This document shows positions 50,435 to 58,985 of a DNA stretch of 64,000 bases, in pieces. Origin of the DNA: Nonomuraea harbinensis (GTDB taxonomy: Bacteria; Actinomycetota; Actinomycetes; Streptosporangiales; Streptosporangiaceae); contig NZ_JAHKRN010000027.1 in the NCBI RefSeq assembly GCF_019396385.1, positions 54,455-118,454 of the forward strand, given 5' to 3'. Position numbers and translations under genes: made by a program. The notes below the pieces were generated by a model that worked only from the letters and a program-made list of their open reading frames with translations, had not been told where the DNA came from and ran no database searches. The first letter of the stretch is position 1; each line of letters begins with the position of its first letter.

Positions 50435-53400
50435 ATGAGCGCAGGCGGGAACGAGCGGACATGGCCGGGGCGAGCGGTGGCGATCGTGGGCGTGGGCTGC
50501 CGGCTTCCCGGCGGCATCCGCGACCTCGACGGACTGTGGCAGGCCCTGCTGCGCGGTGACGACCTGGTCGGCACCGTGCCGCCGGACCGGTTCGAGGCCG
50601 AGCGGTACGTCGACGAGTCCCTCCCGCGCCCCGACCGCAGCTACACGCGGGCGGGCGGCTTCCTCGACGACCTCACCGGCTTCGACGCCGCCTACTTCGG
50701 GATCTCGCCCAAGGAGGCGGCCTCGATGGACCCGCAGCAGCGGCTGCTCCTGGAGATGGCCGCAGAGGCGCTCGACGACGCCGGCATCGCCCCGGCACGC
50801 CTGGCGGGGACCGACACGGGGGTGTTCGTCGGCGTCTCCGATCCTTCGTACGGGGTGCTGCAGGCGCTGGAGCCCGGCGGGATCGGCCCCTACTCGATGT
50901 CGGGCAGCGCGTTGTCGATCGCGGCCAACCGGCTCTCGTACGCCTTCGACCTGCGCGGGCCGAGCATGAGCATCGACACCGCCTGCTCGTCGGCGCTGCA
51001 GGCGGTGGAGCGCGCCTGCCGGGCGCTGGTCGACGGCTCCACGCGGACGGCGCTGGCCGGGGGCGTGAACGTGCTGCTGAGCCCGACCGGGTTCGTCGGG
51101 TTCAGCCAGGCGTCGATGCTGTCGCCGACCGGGCGGTGCCGGGCGTTCTCGGCCGACGCCGACGGGTTCGTCCGGTCGGAGGGCGGTGGCGTGGTCGTGC
51201 TCAAACGGCTGGAGGAGGCGCTCGCCGACGGCGACCGGATCCACGGTGTCATCGTGGGCGCCGCCGCCAACAACGACGGCCGCACGATGGGGCTGGCGCT
51301 GCCCCGTACCGAGGCGCAGGAGGCACTGCTGCGGCAGGTGTACCGGGAGGCCGGGATCAGCTCGGACGAGGTCGCGTACGTGGAGGCGCACGGCACCGGC
51401 ACCCAGGCGGGCGACCCGGCCGAGTGCGGGGCGCTGGGGCGGGCGCTGGGCACGGCGCGGTCGGGCGGCCCGCTGCCGATCGGCTCGGTCAAGACGAACC
51501 TGGGGCACCTGGAGCCGGCCTCGGGCATGCCGGGGCTGTTCAAGGCGCTGCTGGTGCTGCGGCACGGGACGATCCCGGCGTCGCTGCACGCCTCGACGCT
51601 CAACCCGGCCATCGACTTCGACGGGCTCGGGCTGAGCGTCGTCACCCGGCCGCGCCCGCTGCCCGAGACGGGCGGCCGGGCGGTGGTCGGGGTGAACTCG
51701 TTCGGGTTCGGGGGCGCGAACGTGCATGTGGCGGTGGCCGCGCCGCCCCTCCGAGCGGCGCCGGCGCGGCCGGAGGGGGCCGCGCCGGTGCCTGTCGTCG
51801 TGTCGGCCCGGGCCGCGGGCGCGCTGCCGGAGGCCGTCGCGCGGGCGGCCGAGCACCTGGCGTCGGTGGACGAGGGTGACTTCTACGACGTGGCCTACAC
51901 CGCCACCCGGCGGCGCGGCCTGCACCGGCACCGCGCCGTGGTGCTCGCCGCGTCCGCGGCGGAGGCGGCGGGCAGCCTGTCCGGTCTGTACGGTTCGTCG
52001 CCGGTGATCGGGGAGGCGGTGGAGCGGGGCCGGGTGGCGCTGGTGTTCTGCGGCAACGGCTCGCAGTGGGCCGGGATGGGCGCCGGCCTGCTGAGTGATC
52101 CTGCCTTCCGTAAGGCCGTCGAGGCCGTGGACGACGAGCTGGCGACCCGGCTGAGCTGGTCGGTGCTGGAGGAGCTGACGCTGCCCCCGGACCGGTGGCG
52201 GCTGTCGGCGACCGAGCGGGCCCAGCCGCTGCTCTTCGCCGTCCAGGCCGGGCTCGCCGGGATGCTGGAGGCGGCGGGCGTGCGGGCGGGGGCGGTGCTC
52301 GGTCACAGTGTCGGCGAGGTGGCCGCCGCGTACGTCGCCAAGGCGCTCTCGCCCGCCCAGGCCGCGCAGGTGATCGCCGAGCGCGGTCTGGCGCAGGCCG
52401 CGACGCGTGGGCAGGGCCGGATGGCGGCGGTCGGGCTGCCCGAGGCCGAGGCCCGGCAGCTCCTGGCCGGTTACCCCGGGGTGGAGGTGGCCGCGGTCAA
52501 CTCCGACCGCGACGTCACGGTCGCGGGGCCAGGGGCGGCGCTCGGAAGGCTGGGCGGGGATCTGGCGGCACGCGAGGTGTTCTTCCGCGAGCTGGACGTG
52601 GACTATCCGTTCCACAGCGCGGCCATGGACGGGGCTCGCGAGCCGCTCCGCGCGGCGCTGGCCGACCTGCGGCCGTCGCGGACGCGGATCCCCATGGTGT
52701 CGACCGTGACCGGCGAGCCGCTGACCGGCGAGGAGCTCGACGCGACGTACTGGTGGCGCAACGTAAGGCGGCCCGTGCGCTTCTCGGCGGCGGTCGAGCG
52801 GGTGCTCGCCGACGGGTTCGACGTGCTGGTGGAGGTGGGCCCGCACCCGGTGCTGCAGTCGTACCTGCGCCGCGTCGCGGCCGCCGCCCGCATCCGCGCC
52901 GCCGTGGTGCCGACGCTGCGGCGTGCCGCTGTGGAGGAGACCGCCGCGACAGGCGCCGAGGTGCCAACCGTGCGGCGTGCCGCTGTGGAGGAGACCGCCG
53001 CGAGCGCCGCCGTCGGCTCGGCGGTGGCGGCGGTCGTCGCGGCCGGGGGTGACGTCGACTGGGACCGCTACTTCCCGCGGCCGGGCCTCGTACGGTCGCT
53101 GCCCGCGTATCCGTGGCAGCGGCAGCGGCACTGGCTGGGCGGCCCGCTGACCTGGGTGCGCACGATCGGCGACCCCGAGATCACGCACCCGTTGCTGGGC
53201 CAGCGGCTGCCCGCGCTCGACCCTTCCTGGTACGGGGAGATCGACCAGGTCCGGGTGCCCTGGGTGACCGACCACCGGGCGGGCGGGGCCGCCGTGATGC
53301 CCGCGACCGGCTACGTGGAGATGGCGCTGGCGGCGGGCCGGCAGGCGATCCCGGACGCCGGCGAGGCGATCGAGGTCGACCGGGTGAGCATCACCCGCGC

Positions 53401-56400
53401 GCTGGTGGTGCCGGGGCCGGGCGCGGAGCCGGTCTGCGCGCAGACGTCGCTGTCCGCCGAGACGGGCACGATCACGGTGGCGAGCACGACGCGGCGCGGG
53501 CAGCATCCGCGCGAGCACTTCCGGGCGCGGGTCCGGCCGCTGCTACGCCCGGCCCCGGCGCCGCTCGACCTGGCGGAGCTGCGCGCCCGCGTCGCCGAGC
53601 CCGTGGACGTGCCCGCCTACTACGCGCGGGCCGCCGAGGGACGCATGGTGTGGGGTCCGGCGTTCCGGGTGCTGACGGGGTTGTGGCGGGCCCCGGGCGA
53701 GGTGCTGGGCACGTACACGTGCCCTGACCAGCGGGACGAGCGCTACCAGGCGCATCCCGTACTGTTCGACAGCGCCCTGCAGGCGGGCGTGCTGTGGCTG
53801 GTGGACGCGCTGGTGGGCGGCACGGGTTATATGCCTGCCGCGATCGGGTCGGTCCGGCTCTGGGGCAGACCGGCTCCGGAAGGTTTCCTGCATGTACGGG
53901 AACGTTCCAGTTCTGTCGAGGAGGTGTGCTGGGACATCACGGTCACCGGGGACGACGGCCGGGTGGCGGCCGAGATGGAGGGGGTCAGGCTGCGCAGGAC
54001 GCCCGGCCTGCACGCCACGCGGACCGAGCGCTACCACGTCGAACTACGGGCGGCGCCCCGGCCCGGGGAGCCGGCGGACGCCTGGCCGGGGCCCGATCCG
54101 GCGGGCATACTCGCGGTGGCTTCCGCGCGGCTGGACGAGGTGCGCTCGGCCTGGCGTGAGCTGCGCTACCCGGAGTACGCGGCCAAGCTGGAAGAGACGT
54201 TCGCCCGTACGCTCGGCGCGGCGCTGGCGGCCTTGACCGGCGGTGGCGAGCTGACCGTCGACGATCTGGCCGCCGCCTGCCGGGAGCCGCACCACCGTGC
54301 GCTGGTCCGGGCGGCGCTGCCGCTGCTGGAACGGCACGGCGTGCTGGAACGCCGCGGCGAGCGGGAGGTGCGCCTGGCCCCGCCCGCACCGGTCACGACC
54401 GAACTGCGGCGGCTGGCCGTGGCGGGGGCGGCGTTCCCCGCGCAGACGGCGCTGGCGGTGCGGGCCGGGCTGCGGCTGCGCGAGGTGCTGGCCGGGGAGG
54501 TCGCGGCCGGCGACGTGCTCGGCGCGGACGGGGCCGGGGAGCTGCTGGACCAGTACCACGACGTGGGGCCGGCGAGCCTGTTCGCGAACCGGCTCGCGCG
54601 GGCGCTGGTGGAGCAGGTCGTCAAGGGGTGGCCGGCCGACCGGCCGCTGCGGATCCTGGAGGTGGGCGCGGGGACGGGCGGCACCACGGTGACGTTGCTG
54701 CCGATCCTGCCGGTCGACCGGGTTCGCTACACGGTGACCGACGTGGCCGAGCCGGTGCTGGCCCGGTTGCGGCAGCGGCTGTCCGGGGTGGACGTCGCCG
54801 AGTTCGGCCTGCTCGACCTGGACGCCGACCCGGTCGGGCAGGGGTGGCCGGCCGGCGGGTTCGACTTCGTGGTGGCGGCCGGGTGCCTGCATCTCGCGCG
54901 TGACCTGCCCTGCGCCCTCCGCGGGCTGGGACGGCTCCTCGCCCCGGGCGGCAAACTGCTCGTCGCGGGACCGCACCGGGCCGGACCGCTGCTGCCCTTC
55001 CTGGGGCTGACACCGGAACTCTGGGGCCCCGACGCGCTGCCGTCCGCCCAGCGGTGGCCGGAGCTGCTGGCGGAAGCCGGATACGCCGACATCATCCAGA
55101 CCGGCCCTGAACAGGACCCTGAAGCGGGCGACTTCTCCGTACTCCTCGCCACCTCTCCCCCCGACCACATGGCGGAGAGGATCGCCGGCGGCAGTGCGGA
55201 CGGCGTGTGGGTCGTCGCTGCGGAGGACGACGGGGATCCGCTCGCCGTCGAGCTCGCTTCGTTGCTGCGGGAGCGGGGTGGGCGGGCGAATGTGGCGCCT
55301 CTCGCCGATGATCCCGCCGCGTGGGCGGCCGGGGCCTTGTCGGCGAACATGGTCACGTTCGCGGTCGTCCTCGGCGGCACAGGCCCGGAGGACGCCGTCG
55401 AACGGATCACCCGCCGGGCCGCGGCGCTCCGCGCGATCGCCCTGGCCTGCGAGCAACTGCCGCACCACGTCCAGGTGAGGCTGTGGCTGGTGACCCGCCC
55501 ATGCGGCGCGCTCCCGGAGCCGGGACCAGCCGACGACGTCTACGCCGGAAACACCAACCCGGTGAAGACCGCCGACCCCGCGTACCCCGAGAACGCCGCC
55601 GACCCCCTACAGACCATCCACCCCGAGGATGCCGCCACCTGGGGGACGGTGCGGTCGCTCGGGAACGAGCAGCCCCAGTTGGACGCCCGGCGGGTGTGCC
55701 TGCACCGTAGTGGCGACGTCCGGCGCGACGCGGCGCGGCTGGTGGCGGAGCTGGTGTCGGCCGGGGAGGACGACGAGATCCTCCTCACTCGCCGGGGCCG
55801 GTTCACGCCGCGTCTGGTGAGGTCGGCGCCGCCGTCCGTCCCCGCCGGCCGCCGGGGCGCGTACCGGCTGGCGGTGCGTGACCCGGGGCTGTCGTACGAG
55901 CTCTGCTGGGAACAGGCTGAGATCCCGGAGCCCGGGCCGGGCCAGGTGCTGATCGAGGTACGGGCGATCGGGCTGAACTACCGCGACGTCATGTTCACGG
56001 TCGGCCTGCTCCCGTCGGAAGCGGTCGAGGCGGTCTTCGGCGGCCACGAGCTGGGCCTGGAGTGCGCCGGCACCGTCACCGCCGTGGGGCCGGGCGTCGT
56101 CCGGCTGAGGCCCGGCGACCGGGTGATGGCCGCGGGCCCGGTGGGGTTCGGCAGCCACGCGGTGGCCGAGGAGTGGACGGCCGTCCGGATCCCCGACAGT
56201 CTCACCTTCGCCGCGGCGGCCACGCTGCCGATGGCGTTCTCGACCGCCTACCACTCGCTGCACGGGTGCGCGCGGCTCCGGCCCGGCGAGACGCTGCTGG
56301 TGCACGGCGGCGCGGGCGGGGTCGGCCTGGCCGCGCTGGAGTACGCCAGGCACGCCGGCGCGCGGGTGATCGCCACGGCGGGCAGCGAGGCCAAGCGCGA

Positions 56401-57955
56401 CCTGCTGCGGGCGCTGGGCGCCGCGCACGTGCTGGACTCGCGCAGCCTGCGCTTCGGCGAGCAGGTCAGGGAGCTGACCGGGGGCCGCGGCGTGGACGTC
56501 GTGCTCAACTCCCTGGCCGGGGAGGCCATCAGCCGCGGCCTGGAGTGCCTGCGGCACGGCGGCAGGTTCGTCGAGCTGGGCAAGCGCGACATCTACGAGA
56601 GCAGGCACGTGGCGCTGCGGCCGTTCGGCGACAACATCGCGTTCTTCGGCGTGGACGTGGGCACCCTCATGTGGAAGGACCCGGCGCTGATGGCCGAGCA
56701 GATGACGGCCGCGTTCCAGCACGTGCACGACCAGCGCCCGCTGCCGCACACGGTGTTCCCGGCCGAGCGGGTGGCCGACGCGTTCGCCCTGATGCGGCAC
56801 TCCCGGCACATCGGCAAGGTCGTCGTCTCCCTCGGTGACCCTGTCACGGTGCGGTCCCTGCCCACCCGGCGTCCGGCTGCGGGCACGTACCTGATCACGG
56901 GCGGGCTGAGCGGGTTCGGCGCGGAGACGGCGCGGCACCTGGCGCGGGGCGGGGTGCGGCGGCTGGCGCTCGTCAGCCGCCGCGGCGCGGACACCCCGGG
57001 CGCGGACACGCTGCTGGAGGAGCTGCGCGGCCTCGGCGCGGCGGCCACCGCGCACGCGGCCGACGTGGCCGACCGCGACGCCATGCGGGACATCCTGCGC
57101 GAACTGGACGCTTCCGGCCACCCCGTGCGCGGCGTCGTGCACGCCGCCATGCATCTCGACGACGCGGCGCTGGCCGATCTCTCCGACGACCGGATCCGGG
57201 CGGTCCTGCGCCCCAAGGTCGCGGGCGCGCTGGTGCTGGACCAGCTCACCGCGGACCTGCCGCTGGAGGCGTTCGTGCTGTACTCGTCGCTGACGACGAT
57301 CGGCAACATCGGGCAGTCGCCGTACGTGTCGGCGAACCTGTTCCTGGAGGCGCTGGCGCGACGGCGGCGGGCCCGGGGCCTGCCCGCGCTCGCGGTCTGC
57401 CTGGGCGCGCTCGCCGGCACCGGCGTGCTGGCGCACGGCACGCAGGCCGAGGCGCTGAAGCGGTTCGGCATCGACTCGGTGGACCCCGCCGTGGCGCTCG
57501 CCGCCGTGGACGCCATGCTGGCCGACGGGGCCGACGTGGCCGTGGTGGGCCGCTGCGACTGGGCCAGGCTGCGGCAGACGCTCCCCGGCCTGCGACGGCC
57601 GTGGCTGTCGGCGGTGCTGCCGCCCGGCGCCGATCAGGCCCCCGACACCGGCGACCTGCTGTCGGAGCTGGCCACGATGACCGGCGACGAGGCGCACGAG
57701 CACGTCGTCGAGCAGATCACCGGCCTGCTGTCCGCGGTCCTGCTCGTCCCGGCCGCAGACATCGCCCCCGACCGGCGGTTGGACGAGTACGGCCTGGACT
57801 CGCTCATGGCCACGCAGCTGCTGCTGTCCATGCGGCACGCGTTCGGGGTGGACATCCCGCCGATGGAGCTGATCCGCAGCGCCGGGACCGTCACCGACAT
57901 CGCCCGTACGGTGCTCCTCCACCTGGGGCTGCACTCCACGCGTCCGGCTTCCTGA
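50435..57955 (+). CDS. Iterative highly reducing type I polyketide synthase (KS-AT-DH-cMT-psiKR-ER-KR-ACP)
   Basis: The 2,506-residue synthase has these domains. KS is about 14-440 (Cys184 in DTACSSA, His319 in EAHGTGT, His358 in KTNLGHLE). AT is about 535-820 (Ser625 in GHSVGE, YPFH at the specificity site). DH is about 918-1180 (His947 in DHRAGGAAVMP, Asp1112 in FDSALQ). The C-methyltransferase is about 1370-1590 (ILEVGAGTGGTT), followed by a structural KR half about 1590-1815. ER is about 1815-2140 (NYRDVM, HGGAGGVGLAALEYA). KR is about 2150-2390 (TGGLSGFG, Tyr2297, LDD). ACP is about 2420-2500 (Ser2456 in YGLDSLMATQ). All active-site residues are present. There is no thioesterase or other release domain. 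The single module with ER between cMT and KR matches fungal-type iterative reducing PKSs. It probably builds a saturated, possibly methyl-branched acyl chain for OleA, encoded 10 bases downstream. ATG 50435 has AGGAAAGG upstream; ATG 50402 is less likely. Confidence 0.92.
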   Translation: MSAGGNERTWPGRAVAIVGVGCRLPGGIRDLDGLWQALLRGDDLVGTVPPDRFEAERYVDESLPRPDRSYTRAGGFLDDLTGFDAAYFGISPKEAASMDPQQRLLLEMAAEALDDAGIAPARLAGTDTGVFVGVSDPSYGVLQALEPGGIGPYSMSGSALSIAANRLSYAFDLRGPSMSIDTACSSALQAVERACRALVDGSTRTALAGGVNVLLSPTGFVGFSQASMLSPTGRCRAFSADADGFVRSEGGGVVVLKRLEEALADGDRIHGVIVGAAANNDGRTMGLALPRTEAQEALLRQVYREAGISSDEVAYVEAHGTGTQAGDPAECGALGRALGTARSGGPLPIGSVKTNLGHLEPASGMPGLFKALLVLRHGTIPASLHASTLNPAIDFDGLGLSVVTRPRPLPETGGRAVVGVNSFGFGGANVHVAVAAPPLRAAPARPEGAAPVPVVVSARAAGALPEAVARAAEHLASVDEGDFYDVAYTATRRRGLHRHRAVVLAASAAEAAGSLSGLYGSSPVIGEAVERGRVALVFCGNGSQWAGMGAGLLSDPAFRKAVEAVDDELATRLSWSVLEELTLPPDRWRLSATERAQPLLFAVQAGLAGMLEAAGVRAGAVLGHSVGEVAAAYVAKALSPAQAAQVIAERGLAQAATRGQGRMAAVGLPEAEARQLLAGYPGVEVAAVNSDRDVTVAGPGAALGRLGGDLAAREVFFRELDVDYPFHSAAMDGAREPLRAALADLRPSRTRIPMVSTVTGEPLTGEELDATYWWRNVRRPVRFSAAVERVLADGFDVLVEVGPHPVLQSYLRRVAAAARIRAAVVPTLRRAAVEETAATGAEVPTVRRAAVEETAASAAVGSAVAAVVAAGGDVDWDRYFPRPGLVRSLPAYPWQRQRHWLGGPLTWVRTIGDPEITHPLLGQRLPALDPSWYGEIDQVRVPWVTDHRAGGAAVMPATGYVEMALAAGRQAIPDAGEAIEVDRVSITRALVVPGPGAEPVCAQTSLSAETGTITVASTTRRGQHPREHFRARVRPLLRPAPAPLDLAELRARVAEPVDVPAYYARAAEGRMVWGPAFRVLTGLWRAPGEVLGTYTCPDQRDERYQAHPVLFDSALQAGVLWLVDALVGGTGYMPAAIGSVRLWGRPAPEGFLHVRERSSSVEEVCWDITVTGDDGRVAAEMEGVRLRRTPGLHATRTERYHVELRAAPRPGEPADAWPGPDPAGILAVASARLDEVRSAWRELRYPEYAAKLEETFARTLGAALAALTGGGELTVDDLAAACREPHHRALVRAALPLLERHGVLERRGEREVRLAPPAPVTTELRRLAVAGAAFPAQTALAVRAGLRLREVLAGEVAAGDVLGADGAGELLDQYHDVGPASLFANRLARALVEQVVKGWPADRPLRILEVGAGTGGTTVTLLPILPVDRVRYTVTDVAEPVLARLRQRLSGVDVAEFGLLDLDADPVGQGWPAGGFDFVVAAGCLHLARDLPCALRGLGRLLAPGGKLLVAGPHRAGPLLPFLGLTPELWGPDALPSAQRWPELLAEAGYADIIQTGPEQDPEAGDFSVLLATSPPDHMAERIAGGSADGVWVVAAEDDGDPLAVELASLLRERGGRANVAPLADDPAAWAAGALSANMVTFAVVLGGTGPEDAVERITRRAAALRAIALACEQLPHHVQVRLWLVTRPCGALPEPGPADDVYAGNTNPVKTADPAYPENAADPLQTIHPEDAATWGTVRSLGNEQPQLDARRVCLHRSGDVRRDAARLVAELVSAGEDDEILLTRRGRFTPRLVRSAPPSVPAGRRGAYRLAVRDPGLSYELCWEQAEIPEPGPGQVLIEVRAIGLNYRDVMFTVGLLPSEAVEAVFGGHELGLECAGTVTAVGPGVVRLRPGDRVMAAGPVGFGSHAVAEEWTAVRIPDSLTFAAAATLPMAFSTAYHSLHGCARLRPGETLLVHGGAGGVGLAALEYARHAGARVIATAGSEAKRDLLRALGAAHVLDSRSLRFGEQVRELTGGRGVDVVLNSLAGEAISRGLECLRHGGRFVELGKRDIYESRHVALRPFGDNIAFFGVDVGTLMWKDPALMAEQMTAAFQHVHDQRPLPHTVFPAERVADAFALMRHSRHIGKVVVSLGDPVTVRSLPTRRPAAGTYLITGGLSGFGAETARHLARGGVRRLALVSRRGADTPGADTLLEELRGLGAAATAHAADVADRDAMRDILRELDASGHPVRGVVHAAMHLDDAALADLSDDRIRAVLRPKVAGALVLDQLTADLPLEAFVLYSSLTTIGNIGQSPYVSANLFLEALARRRRARGLPALAVCLGALAGTGVLAHGTQAEALKRFGIDSVDPAVALAAVDAMLADGADVAVVGRCDWARLRQTLPGLRRPWLSAVLPPGADQAPDTGDLLSELATMTGDEAHEHVVEQITGLLSAVLLVPAADIAPDRRLDEYGLDSLMATQLLLSMRHAFGVDIPPMELIRSAGTVTDIARTVLLHLGLHSTRPAS

Positions 57956-57965
57956 GGAGACCGCC

Positions 57966-58985
57966 ATGGCTTCCGTGCACGCCCGGGTGGCCGGTGTGGC
58001 CGCCCACCTGCCCGAGACCACGATGACCACCGCGGAGGTGGAGGACCGGCTCGCCGCCCGCAACCCCGGGCTGGTCCTGCCCCGGGGAGTGATCCACAAC
58101 GGCAGCGGCGTCCGCCGCAGGCACGTCGCCCCGCCAGGGGAGAAACCGTCGGACCTGGCCGCGCACGCCGCCCGCGCGCTGCTGGACGAGCAGGACCTGC
58201 ACGCCCGCGACCTCGACCTGCTCGTCTACGCGGGGGTGACCATCGACCTCGTCGAGCCCGCGACCGCGCACGTCGTGGCGGCGAAGCTGGGCGCCGGCTG
58301 CCCGGTGTTCGACGTGCGCAACGCCTGCAACAGCGTGCTGAACGCGATCCAGGTGGCGGAGGCGCTGATCGTCACCGGCCGGCACCGGCGGGTGCTGATC
58401 TGCTGCGGCGAGCTGCCGACCGCGTTCATGCCGTGGACGCTCTCCGGCGCCGACGAGTTCATGACGGTCGCCGCCGCCTACACGGTGTCGGACGCCGGGG
58501 CCGCGCTGCTGCTGGAGGCCGCGGCGGAGCCGGGGGTGCTCGGTCATCGGTTCGCCGCCCAGTCCCACGGGTGGGACGCCGCCACCGTGGCGCTGCGGAA
58601 CCTGACGTCCGACCCGGCGACCGACTGGCCGGTCATCCGCCCGCTCACCGTCGACGCCATCGGACTGATACGCGGCATCGAGGCGACCGACCACGCCGTC
58701 TTCTCCGATCCGCTCGCCGACCTCGGCCTCACCTGGGACGACTTCGCCGTCGTGTGCGTGCACCAGGCGTCGCTGCCCGCGCTGTGGAAGTTCTGCGCCC
58801 ACGTCGGGATCCCGCCGGAGAAGGTCGTCGTCACCATCGTCCAGCACGGCAACCTGGTGGCGGCGACGATACCGGTCCAGCTCGCCCAGGCGGTCGCCGC
58901 CGGACGGGTGCGGCGCGGCGACCTGGTCGCGTTCGTCGGCCTGGCGAGCGGGTTCAGCGCCGGCACCGTCGTGGTGCGGTGGTGA
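57966..58985 (+). CDS. oleA: OleA-like thiolase-fold enzyme (head-to-head acyl condensation)
   Basis: The 339-residue thiolase-superfamily protein has Cys121 in DVRNACNSVLN, His266 in CVHQAS and Asn296 in QHGNLVAATIP. It also has a glutamate (Glu97) in VEPATA where OleA carries the base from the partner subunit. The spacing of these residues matches characterised OleA (Cys143, His285, Asn315, Glu117). OleA joins two acyl chains to a 2-alkyl-3-keto acid. The length is normal, and only one copy is present, unlike the LstA/LstB and NltA/NltB heterodimers. A KAS III or CerJ-like acyltransferase is the alternative on sequence alone, but the OleC, OleD and OleB neighbours settle it. Start ATG 57966 with GAGGAGA upstream. 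Confidence 0.88.
   Translation: MASVHARVAGVAAHLPETTMTTAEVEDRLAARNPGLVLPRGVIHNGSGVRRRHVAPPGEKPSDLAAHAARALLDEQDLHARDLDLLVYAGVTIDLVEPATAHVVAAKLGAGCPVFDVRNACNSVLNAIQVAEALIVTGRHRRVLICCGELPTAFMPWTLSGADEFMTVAAAYTVSDAGAALLLEAAAEPGVLGHRFAAQSHGWDAATVALRNLTSDPATDWPVIRPLTVDAIGLIRGIEATDHAVFSDPLADLGLTWDDFAVVCVHQASLPALWKFCAHVGIPPEKVVVTIVQHGNLVAATIPVQLAQAVAAGRVRRGDLVAFVGLASGFSAGTVVVRW

Noticed and set aside
50348..53518. A 1,056-codon open frame on the minus strand opposite the PKS
   Set aside because: It is antisense to the KS-AT region, has low-complexity Arg/Gly/Pro/His composition and no domain; it arises from third-position GC bias of the PKS.
57966..58985. KAS III / CerJ-like acyltransferase as the function of the thiolase-fold gene
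   Set aside because: The glutamate in VEPATA, the NACNSVLN cysteine motif and the OleC, OleD and OleB neighbours fit OleA better.
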